The translations under genes were made by a program, and so were the position numbers. 64,000 nt of DNA from Tilletia caries (taxonomy: Eukaryota > Basidiomycota > Exobasidiomycetes > Tilletiales > Tilletiaceae). Below the pieces are notes generated by a model, which was given only the letters and a program-made list of their open reading frames with translations, did not search any database and was not told where the DNA came from. The stretch covers positions 1,054,001-1,118,000 of the forward strand of contig JALUTQ010000041.1 in assembly GCA_032718865.1 (NCBI GenBank). The letters run 5' to 3'. Below are positions 53,881 to 63,490 of the stretch, piece after piece (position 1 is the first letter of the stretch; the number at the start of each line of letters is the position of its first letter).

Positions 53881-54514
53881 TCGGTGGTGGAGCTCGCAGC
53901 GGCCGGTGCCGCAGAGGGGGCGGACGGGGACGGGTGTGTTTGTGAAGCGTTCGAGGGGGGCCGTCGGCTGGCAGACAGAAGAGGATGGGAGTGACCATGG
54001 GCGCTGCCCGTCGCAGTAGATTGTCACTGTCGTCGCGGTCGAGCCCAGTCAGTATCGATGCCAAGTTGTTCGCGCTGAAGAGATGCAGGATCCACTTACC
54101 GTCGAGCTCCGCATGAAGCACCAAAGGATGCCTGCCGAGCCGAGCGGACGGCTGTGTATGATCGGTGAGAGCCGCGAAGATGTTGGCGTTGGGAGGCACG
54201 ATGCTCTCGATGCTGTCGACGGTGTTGTGTGCGATGAAAATTGCAGTCTTGAAGATGGCGTATCGACCGCGCTTGGATCGCGTCTTGGGACGCTGTTGGG
54301 GTGGAGGCAGGTTGATGGAAAATGCGGAAATGAGAGCGCGGAAGCGACAGGGTGTCGACAGCGTCTCAAAAGCGTCTCAGTACGCCGCTCAGACCACCCT
54401 GCTTTCGACAGCGTCTCAACAGCGTCTCGGCAGCTCCAACAGCGTCTCAACAGCGCATTAATTTTTCCTGAGGCTGAGCGCTGAGCGCATTTTTTGGGCG
54501 CGAGCCCGCAACTG

Positions 54515-54933
54515 GACACGGCCTCACGACGCTCACGACGCTTCACGACCCACACACGTAAAACTTGAAGATGAAGACACAGAACGATCATACCTCTCGT
54601 TCGCTCCACGCTCCGCCTGGCTAACAGCTTCTCTCCTGAGCTTGTGAAGGCGCTATGATCTGAAATGAAGCACCAGCCCTACTCGGACTGCTTCGTACCT
54701 GTGCATATCAAAAGTACGGATACCCACCCTCATCATCGGCAACATGAGCAACATCGAAGCCGAGGCTGCGCGCGACTCTCTCCTTATAAGCCCTGCCTTC
54801 GGACCAGCCTTCCCCTAATCTGAAGTTTTGATCCCTCCCAGATCATTTCTATTCTTTCCTCTCTTCAGATTCTCCTTTGGACAGCATACGCCAGACCGTC
54901 ATCATTCTCGATACCCTTGAGCCGTACACAGGT
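54515..54933. promoter_or_regulatory. Upstream region of 7TM4 with TATA element
   Basis: Contains TTATAAG at 54784-54790 within the stretch shared with 7TM2. No gene is seen. Confidence 0.5.
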
Positions 54934-56666
54934 ATGGATCTTTACGCTCGCTTTGATCTCCCTCCACCTCCGCCGGCTACCATCTTCTCTCGAGACCACA
55001 CTCACACCAGAGCTCGAATGCCGAACTTCACCACCGTCGATCAGGTCTCCAACTTCGTGGACGGCTCTATCCTTTGGCAACACTCAAGAGGCGCAAATGC
55101 ATTCATCATCTTCGCGGCCGTGTACTTCATAACAATCTTGGTCATCCTTTCCGTCATGATCATGCAAATGATCTACCACCGGTCCTGGTGGGTCTTTCGC
55201 ATAGTTCTACGCGGCCACAGCAAGATCATCATACCCAACGTGCACAACTCATGGATCCTTTTCATCGCGCCCTTCGTGTGGATTCTCGTGGGATCCTTGA
55301 TTGCGCATATCGTTGGCGATGCTCGGGCCGAGCCGGTTCCCAACGCTGGCCTATGGATCACCACGATGTGGACACCAGTGGCTTTCGCTATCTGGTATCA
55401 GACGTGGGCAATCACAGCAGCGCGAGTCAATACCGGAACAACATCCTTCGAAAAGGTCATCGGCCGATCGGTGACTCGACGCATCCCTTCGTGGCTGGGC
55501 AACATCGTGTGCCTGTTGTTACCTGCCGGTCCGTCTCTTGTCGGTATGATACCAGGCGTGACCTCAAACACCTTCCTCGAGCGGGCAAGGCATGGATGGT
55601 ACCATTGGCACAGTAGCTACGACGGAATGCCGGACCTGACGAGGGATATGCTCGTGGATGCTCAGAATGTGAGTGAACGTTGGCATAGTCCCATCGCTGA
55701 ATCGCCTGCGCTGACTGTCCGGGCCCCGTCCATCTGCAGATCTTCCACGCAAGTATTCACGGCTCCTACTACCTGTGCATCTCCCTGTTGATTTGGGGCA
55801 TTTGGTGCTTTGTCTTCGGGGTAGCCTACACCTTCGCCGCATGCTTGCTCATCATGGAGCTTGCAGATCATCTCAAAGTCAAATCTCGTGATCCGCCGCC
55901 ACGAGAACCCGAAACAGCAATGCGCACGCTTCCTGTGCACCACTCCAAGGACGACAGAACCACCAGGCAGCCGAGTCAACGTGAGGGTGTTTCCGAGTGG
56001 CTGGCGATATCTTCAGCAACCTCGGACTCTGTCTTAAATGGCACAAGTGGCGGCAGGATGAATGAGCAGAACCGAGGCCTTATTCAAAGTCAACTGTTCA
56101 CGGATCAGGAACGAATACAGGACCTTTCCGGCTCCTTCTTTCCTCCCATCGCACCGTCGAAAACAATCGTTCGCCTTCCAACTTCCCAGGCAGAAAGAGT
56201 ACTGTTCTATTTCACTAGTGAGTATGATGGAAATAGGCCGCTATTTCAATCCCGATAACAACTGACATCCTGTATTTTGCTGTGATTCTTTATCAGTTCA
56301 AAGTGGTGCGTGTTTGAAGCTCATCTTCCTCCAAGTCGTCCCGGATTCTGATCTACTCTCTGATCCATCGTGTCTTCGACTGTATCAGCGAGCGTGGTCC
56401 TATCCTGTTTCGCCCTCCTTGGCGTATGTCCCTTTATGGTCATCCATACCTACCCCGCTGCGGAAGCGAACATGGTTGAACCTACCGAGATGGTTGGCTA
56501 CATCGTAGTTTCGATCACCATCATGCTTGCGGGAACAGCTTCTTTCATCTCAGTCACGCACAACACCTTCGAGGCTTCCTTCGCTGCTCTTGTATACACC
56601 AGGCGCCCTGATCAAGGCAACCTCAACGAAGACGAACACCGAAACAATTTCTTGGACATGAACTAA
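54934..56666 (+). CDS. Seven-transmembrane family protein 7TM4, intact
   Basis: Exons 54934-55668, 55740-56217, 56297-56305 (9 nt) and 56389-56666 total 1500 nt, 499 aa. The exon lengths are identical to 7TM3. Same N-terminus and conserved blocks: HSKIIIPNVHNSW, RIPSWLGNIVCLLLP, ERARHGWYHWH, SGSFFPPIAPSKTIVRLPTS. It is closer to 7TM2 than to 7TM3 in TM1-TM2 (IIFAAVYFITILVILSVMIM). It ends NNFLDMN. Donors are GTGAGT except GTGCGT after the microexon. The frame is unbroken. Confidence 0.85.
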
Positions 56667-57109
56667 GCCCAAGATGTGTCGCTCGATTCCACAATCTCTC
56701 TCAACTCTCAACACACACAATCGAAGTTCACACAATGATTCTGTCGCAGGACGACATCATTGATCCCGAATCCTTTTTCACCTGTATAGGGTCACCTTCC
56801 TACTAGCGAACAAAGCCATTGATGTCTCGCTTCGGAGTCCAGAGACTCGTCCGCTGGACGATTGCACGTAGCAGATGGATATCGAATTCCTCTCGTGAAC
56901 ACGCGACCTGGATGAGGATGGCCAGCTCCTGGGCCTTGTGCATGGCGAGAAACGCGACGCTTGCGGGAAAGGCCGGGTCCTTCCAACATGACGAGCTGCG
57001 GGGATCCATCCTGAGTGCTCATCACACACGCTGAGGAGGGAGCGAGGGAGCAAGGGTGAGAAGTAGGATTCGCGGACAACCAAGGGAAGGGAGAATGAGA
57101 GACGTAAGA
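56667..57109 (-). pseudogene. Short PAL-relic fragment and flank
   Basis: On the minus strand 57009-56803 gives SSSCWKDPAFPASVAFLAMHKAQELAIL in pieces, the same segment that opens the PAL relic at 21393. A 70-bp part of it (GATGTCTCGCTTCGGAGTCC) recurs at 60497. The rest holds no gene. Confidence 0.6.
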
Positions 57110-57474
57110 GAAACCGAAGTGCAGATGAACAGCAAAAGATATTGTTCACGTACCTGTCGTCATCGAGTCAACGGCCGCCGATACGCGTCTGAAGACCGCT
57201 GTCCTCTTCGCTCTCGCGATCTCAGCTGTCCGTCGAAGGAGCTTGTTGACGAGGTACATATGTACGTCTGTGTGAGCTCATCGTCGATGCTGGAGGCTCC
57301 TGTGGCCTGGTAGCGAATGAGGGAACGATCATCTACCATCCGGCGCATCCACTTCAGGCTTGAGCCATAGAACATAAAAAGGAAAGATGTGTGTGCATGT
57401 GAAAAAGAGTCGGAAGATAGGGGGGACATGAGGAAGAATGAATGGAAGCGCAGGTACATCACTTCGACGACCCT

Positions 57475-58022
57475 TCAAAATCGGAGTTCGTTGAGCCGCT
57501 GCTGGTATTCGTCAATTTTCCCCTTAAGGTACTTGATACGGCCCTTCCGATCAGCGATTGTCAGGCGGTCTTCGGAGCTCCCCTCATGTTTTATCCGCCG
57601 CAATTCGTCCTGAGCTCTCTGCAGTTCGTTCTGGACAATGTCTGCTCCACGCACACAGCAGAAAAGCGGCTTGTTGTCAGATGGACGTGGCGTGAGGTAA
57701 GTGTCGGCCGCTGACGTACGAACACTCACCCTTTCTGAGGGCCAGCCATTCAGCATAGGCTCTTGCGTTTCTTGCTGCTGTTTCATCTACGACCTTTACT
57801 GCGTTTGAGAACCACCCAAGCTGCACGCACAAAGGAAGAGATGTCAAATGTCTGGTCGAAGGGAACTATAACCCGAGACGGAACGCTCGTTGCACTCACA
57901 GTACGCGGCAGGTTCGGGCAAGAAGTGCAGCCTTTCGCGTCCAGCACGGGCGCGGAGTTGGCAGCTACGGCGAGCAGGAGGAAAAGGTAGGGGAGGAGGA
58001 AGAGGAGCCGAGGGTAGAGCAT
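57475..58022 (-). CDS. Small secreted coiled-coil protein B3
   Basis: Three exons as in B1. Signal peptide MLYPRLLFLLPYLFLLLAVA, then KGCTSCPNLPRT. The second exon is LGWFSNAVKVVDETAARNAR. The last exon is ELQRAQDELRRIKHEG with a second helix YLKGKIDEYQQRLNEL. The pyrimidine tract before the last exon is one base shorter than in B1, which supports the chosen acceptor. The C-terminal coiled coil is closer to B1 than to B2. Confidence 0.7.
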
Positions 58023-58244
58023 TGTAGTTGATGTGAATCTGTGGTGTTTGTGGCAGGAAAGAAGATGGGAGCTCTGGAAGAAGAGGGACTGAAGTTTCTG
58101 TTGATGATGGGAGGGAAAGTTCGAGTCAGAGTGGGCAGCTCGTCCGTAACTATACCTATCATCACCCGTCCAGCGCTTGAGTGTCGAGTGTCAGTACATA
58201 CGTGTGTCAGTGCTGCATGAACACTTTGGCTGTGCGCAGTACTC

Positions 58245-58299
58245 GTAAACACTAAGTAAAATTGAGGTGCGTTCGAAGACTTTCGTCCTCCACCTCGTA
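58245..58299. mobile_element. 55-bp solo end of the KDZ transposon
   Basis: Identical to 41491-41545, the outer right end of the KDZ element. It is absent from the matching positions of the spacers at 20150 and 45265, where GCAGTGCAAGGTGG is continuous. Confidence 0.8.
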
Positions 58300-59149
58300 C
58301 AAGGTGGCCAAAGGCTGGGACGATGAGGTGAAAGATGAAGGGTTCGGCCCGGTCAGCGTAACGTTACGCCCCGAACGGAGGTTCATCATTCTTTTCCCTG
58401 TGTTGCGTGACCTGTTTCTCCTCAACGTATCATTTCGGACAACGCCACAGCGCTTTTAGTACGCCCCGGTCGCGCAGCTTAGCCCCGGTACTGAGTTGCA
58501 TGTTTTGTTCCTCGTCAGAGGTCAGTAGCTCCGGAAGGTCGAGACTCTAAGCGATCTCGGGAGAAGGAAAAGACGAAAAGACTGTTCACATCAAAGATGA
58601 GAGCGTCAGTCCGTTGCTATCTACGTACGCCCCGTCAGGAGATGCATTGGCCTGCAGTTCGGCTTTTGCTTCCACACGCCGGTATGTACTGTGATTGCAT
58701 CGTTTGTTCTTTGTAGTTCGTGGCAATAATGCAGGACACCGAGGACTGTAGCGGGCAGAGACGAGGGAACGCACGTAGTAAGCCCTCAGACGCTTCAACA
58801 GAGTGCCAGAACACTTAGTACTAAGTGTGGTCTGTGGGTGATGGCCTTCGGATGGATCATGTGTTCAGGAACGACAGGGCGTCATCCGGAGGATACTCTG
58901 GGACAGTTGAGTTTACGAGCATGAGGCTGTGGACTTTGGAGTGAGATGTCATATGTGAGAACGATGTGCATTATTACATGTTACATCCGTGCACAGATGG
59001 ATGTCCACGTGTTTCGATCTCAGAGGTACGTACAAACGATCCGTCGTTTGTACTTGGTGGCCACAAGATATCGTGCCCGCATGAGATAAAGTACGACTCA
59101 GAAGGTGCGCACGTCAATCCATAACATCGAGGGGTTTTGTCAGAGGTGT

Positions 59150-60480
59150 GCACGATTCTGTTGGCCAAAAGTTGCGTTGCGTCAAGTACGCAAGGACGTT
59201 GCACGTTGCAGCCAAAATAATTACCGCAACAAACAATTCTGTCTCTAGACAGAGAGAGGCGTTTCCAGGTTTATTTTGTAGCTAGACCGTTTACTCCACG
59301 ACCACCACAATCACATCCAACAAACAAACGAACAAACAAACAAAGCAACTGACATATTGACATATTGACATACTGTCAAAGTGTCAAAATCAAAGAAGGA
59401 GACATCAGCAGATTCCCAGATTGGGTCCCAAAAAGTACTGTCACTCTCACCTTTCGCCTTTTGCCCTCCCTCTTTCTCGGTGCCAATAGTGGAGGCCCGC
59501 CGTGGTGCAAGCTGGCTCCGGCTGCACCGCTCGCAGTCGACCTGGAAGCAAAGAAAAATAACGTGAGAAGCAGAAGAGCACCGCACTTCAAAGTACACCA
59601 GGCCCTCTTGTCAACTATTCCACACCAGATCTTTCGCAACATTTGAGCGCCAGCGGAGGCGGCCTCGCTTGTCCCATCTCTCCGGGGCGGTCCCACTGCC
59701 TCAACTTGATGCGTCGGCCAACCGATTGAGCATCGGCGCGGGTCGCCTGCAGTCTGAGCGGGCCTTTTGCGTTCAAGATCCGTCTCAGGCTTGCTTCCGA
59801 CGGTTCAGCCGCTTGTGACATGTGACAGAGCTCGAACGGCTGCTCTGTGTGCAAAGGAACACGCACACAAAGATCAAAGATGTAAAAAGGGTCAGATCAC
59901 GTTCCTCCCTCAGGATCTTTCGTCTCATCACCACTTGCTCCTCAGTCACTTCCAACTCACCACTCGCTACTTACTGCACACAGCCCACTGTTATCACTGC
60001 TCTCTAACACTTCCACACACACCACATATCCAGTCATACTACTCGCCAAAATGCAATTCAGCTCCAAGCTCTCCCTCGTTCTCTGCGCCATAATGGTTGC
60101 CGCCAAGCCCATCGCCTCTGCTCCCCTTGCCGGAGCCAGCAGCACCCTCGACCCCAGCCCTCGCTCTGCCGACTTCGGCTTCGCCTACAAGAACGGACCG
60201 TGTTATGGCGACGCTACTCACCGTCGCAACATCTTTACATGAAACGAGAAGGCCTACGCGAAAGCCTACGAGAAGGACGACGACCAAGACCAGCATTATG
60301 GCAAGAGCAAGAAGAGATTCCAAACATAAAATCGGCGAGAAGGGTGACAAAGGTGACAAAGGCGACAAGAGCGAGGAGGGCGAGGAGGGCGAAAGGGGTC
60401 ACAAAGGCGAAGACAACTTCTATGGCAAGGACCAGCCTTGTTCACTCAGTTCCCGTTCTCAGTGAGTATAAACGTCCTGG
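59150..60480 (+). repeat. Repeat unit A, copy A3
   Basis: Continuous with the upstream flank GCGTTGCGTCAAGTACGCAAGGAC and so shows the intact target of the DIRS insertion seen at A1. It includes the ~97-bp segment missing from A2. After GGCAAGGAC at about 60430 it carries the start of the same insertion found in A2, then passes into a PAL-relic scrap. Confidence 0.8.
60051..60242 (+). pseudogene. Secreted-peptide ORF of unit A3
   Basis: 63 codons with the same signal peptide and the same TGA after NIFT. In the +1 frame the following sequence gives the longest Gly-X-Y run of the three copies (GEKGDKGDKGDK, then GEEGERGHKGED). Confidence 0.45.
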
Positions 60481-60945
60481 CCACAGCGTGTGCAGTGATG
60501 CCTCGCTTCGGAGTCCAGAGAGTCATCCGCTGGACGACTGCACGAATCAGGAAGATGCAGAATTCCCATCGCGTACGCGCGGAAGCACACACACGAATGA
60601 GCAGCACCTAATGTTTAAAGATGAGGAGGAGGAAGCAGGACGAGGTCGATGGATGCAGCGGAGCGATGGACAGCCGCCAGGTCAGCATCTGACCGACCGA
60701 CCCTTTCCGTCCTCTTCGTTCTCCACATACAGATTTGGCAGCTGGGCGCTGACAGGTTCATGGGACGCGGAAAGACACAAGAGCCGAGCCCTGTCGGCTC
60801 AGTTTTGAGTAGGTTAAGGAATAATATGCCATATAAGTAATGCTGGAAAGGCTTCATGCTTCATGGAGTCCAGTAAGATATACGTGAATAAGGACAGAAC
60901 GGAGAGTTTGAGATGAATGAAGTCGCTACGCACATTGCACATGTG
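60481..60945. other. Region without recognised gene
   Basis: Starts with ~90 bp matching the PAL-relic flank at 56815-56900. The remainder, up to the 3' end of 7TM5, shows nothing I recognise. Confidence 0.5.
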
Positions 60946-62674
60946 TTAGTCCATGTTCAGGAAATCGGTTCTCTCTCCTCCAGAGTTACTTGTGCCGGCT
61001 GGTTCGAAACGTCGAGCGTAAAGAAGCGCGGCAAAAGATGCCTCGAAGGTGGTGTGCGTGACTGAGAAGAAAGAACCTACCCCGGTAACGAAACCGACGC
61101 CCGAGATGATGATGTAGCCAACGATCTTGGGGGACTCGTAGTTGTTCGCTTCCGCAGCGGCATAAGACCGGAAGACCATGTAGAAAATCGAAACGAGCAA
61201 GCCGACACAGCCCAGCATCACACTCGCCAAAGGATCAGAGCTCGAGAATCAGATCAGAAGACAGACCGAGTTGGAGAAGGAGGCTCAACCTGCATGCACT
61301 CACCACTTTGAACTGATGAAGGATCGCGGCAAGGCACTGAGCGTCAGTTACGGTCCAGATCAAAATTATGGAAGCATCTTTCTGTAGTGCTTACCAGCAA
61401 AATAGAAGAGAACCTTTTCGGCCTGAGAAGTCGGAAGCTGAAGAATCGTTCTGGACGGTGTGATCGGAGGGAAGAAGGCGCCGGAATGATCTTCTGTTTG
61501 TTCCCGAACCGTGAACATGCGGCTTTGAATATGGTTTTGCTGATCCTCATTGCTTCCGCTGTCATGTCGTCCGCTATTGGTAGACTCCGAGGTTCCTGTA
61601 GGGGCCACCATGAACTTGGGAGTAGGTTCATTTTCGCCAAGTTGTCCAATAGGTTTGTCGGTGCTACATCGCGAGCAGATTTCATCTGTATCATCGTTCT
61701 GAACCTTTGTAACGGGGGGCCGGCGCGTTTGGCTGCAAGATGATCTCTGAGATCCATGATCAGCGAGCATGCTGCGAAGGTGTATGCTCCGCCGAAGATG
61801 ATGCACACGACGCCCCAGATCGTCATGGAAATGGAGAGGTAGTAGACGCCGCAAATACTTGCGTGGAAGATCTGCAGATGTACGCGGCCCGGACAGTCAG
61901 CACAGGCGATTCAGCGATGGGACTATGCCAACGTTCACTCACATTCTGAGCATCCACGAGCATCTCCCTTGTCAAGAACGGCATTCCGTCGTACTTGATG
62001 TGCCAGTCGTACCATCCATGCCTTGACCGCTCGAGGAAGGTGTTTCCGATCACGCCTGGTACCACAGCGGCAAGACACGGACCGGCAGGGAACAACAGGC
62101 ACACGATGTTGCCCAGCCACGAAGGGATGTGCCGAACCAACGATTTTCTGGGTAGATCGTGGAGGCTTCCGTTGTCGATTCGCGCTGCTGTGATACCCCA
62201 TGTCTGATACCAGGCAGCGAAGCAAATCGGCACCCACATGATGCCCATCCACAGAGCATCGTGGGGGACGGGCTCGGCCCGCAAATCGCTGACGAAACTT
62301 GCGATGAAGGAGCCGACCAATATGTTCAGGTAGAGACCCATGAATAGCACCCATGAGGTGTGGACGTTGGGAATGATGATTTTACTGTGGCCGCGCGGGA
62401 CAACGCGAAAGACCCACCAGGACCGGTTGTAGATCTTGTGCAGAATCAGAACACCCAGAGTGACCATGAGCGTAACGTAAAAGGCGGTCGAAAAGACGAG
62501 AAATGCCATCGCGCCTCTTGAATGTCGCCAAAGGATAGAGCCGTCGACGAATTTGGAGACCTCACCAACGGTGGTGAAGTTCGGCATTCGAGCTCTGGCG
62601 TCGGTGTGGTCTCGAGAGAAGACCGTAGCCGGCGGAGGTGGAGGGAGATCAAAGCGAGCGTAAAGAAACGTCAT
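60946..62674 (-). pseudogene. 7TM family copy 7TM5, frameshifted with a lost splice acceptor
   Basis: Exons 62674-61943, 61871-61395, 61312-61304 (9 nt) and 61226-60946 align with the intact copies. It starts MTFLYARFDLPPPPP. Two lesions are visible. Exon 2 is 477 nt instead of 478: relative to 7TM2 one base is missing in the TM5-TM6 loop near the STDKPIGQL codons, so the frame before and after differs. The acceptor of the last intron reads TTTGG instead of CCCAG before CGAGTG. Most other codons are unbroken, so decay is recent. A single-base sequence error could explain the first lesion but not the second. Confidence 0.75.
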
Positions 62675-63041
62675 GCCTGTGGACGGCTCGAGAGTATCGA
62701 CGTGAGCAAGTTGCGTGCCTGTTCAGAAGAGGGTGAAGGGGTGGACTCCGCAGGAAGATCTCATCTTCAGTACGAAGTCTTTATGAGAAGGGATTCCGGA
62801 TTTTTGTTCCTACTTGGCCTCCTGTTCAAGCAAGCGAGTCAGATCCCGCTGCGTGCTGCTGGTAATATGAAATGCGAGTCAAGAGAAGCGATCTGAGCGC
62901 AGGGCATGAGCATTAATTGAGCTGCTGAAGGGAAGGTGGGGTTGTAAATCATTGAGCGATTAGTGTTAGCGCGAACAAGGGATCCGTGCGGCACGAACTG
63001 CTTTAAGACTTAAACATGAGACCAAGTCCATGAGAGGCATG
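62675..63041. other. Upstream region of 7TM5
   Basis: No gene is seen. The TTATAAG stretch shared by 7TM2 and 7TM4 is not recognisable here. Confidence 0.5.
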
Positions 63042-63490
63042 AGGCGGTGATCAGTTGCGGGCGCGCGCTCAAAAAGGGCGCTCAAACACAGAGCGCGAGG
63101 CCCCTCGCGCCGCGCTCTGAAAATCTGCTTCTCAGAGCGCGCGCCCACAACTGAACAACGCTTGCGCCGGAAAGTGCGCTCTGCTTTCTCCGGCTCGGCC
63201 TCTGCTTTCTCATTTTTGTGGTTTGTATTGATTTTGTGATCAATACAAACGTCACGTGATGCTTCTGTAATCGAGCGGGAGCCAGAGCGCGCGCTCGAAG
63301 AGGTGGGCCGATCGAAATAGGTCGGCCCAGCGCCGCGCTCAGAACTGAGTGAGGGCGCTCTGAAATTTTTGGGCCCCCGGCTCTGAAAACGCGGAACTGA
63401 ACATGCGTGCGCTTTCATGTCGGCCCAAAAAAAAAAACGGAGCGCGCGCTCATTTTTCAAGGTGAGCGCGCTCGCAACTGATCACCGCCT
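63042..63490. mobile_element. MITE-like inverted-repeat element (~450 bp)
   Basis: Ends are inverted copies of AGGCGGTGATCAGTTGCG followed by GCGCGCTC. The interior is full of GAGCGCGCGCTC motifs able to fold back, and has no coding frame. It contains GTGCGCTCTGCTTTCTCCGG, which matches (inverted) the flank of the 52184-54514 element. The CAGTTG-ended termini are also shared, so both belong to one family. Target duplication not identified. Confidence 0.65.

Larger units (their letters stand above)
52184..54514. mobile_element. Inverted-repeat element carrying host gene fragments (Pack-type)
   Basis: Ends CAGTTGTGGGCTCGCGC (52184) and, inverted, GCGCGAGCCCGCAACTG (54514). Both ends are followed inward by TGAGCCTCAGGAAAAA and arrays of GCGTCTCAACA/ACGCT motifs (52260-52520 and 54350-54460). 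The interior holds pieces of at least two unrelated cellular genes on the minus strand and no transposase. This is the structure of a non-autonomous element that captured gene fragments. No target duplication is clear. Confidence 0.55.
57110..58800 (-). repeat. C-B-spacer unit, copy III
   Basis: Block C with GTACATATGTAC near 57255, gene B3, and spacer. The spacer is interrupted at 58241-58299 by a KDZ end fragment. An 18-bp perfect palindrome ACACTTAGTACTAAGTGT lies just beyond at 58811-58828. Confidence 0.8.

Noticed and set aside
17169..62674. 7TM genes as STE3-type mating pheromone receptors and B genes as pheromone precursors
   Set aside because: The 7TM sequences show none of the STE3 motifs I know. 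The B proteins have a signal peptide and no C-terminal CaaX box, whereas basidiomycete pheromone precursors are unsignalled and farnesylated.
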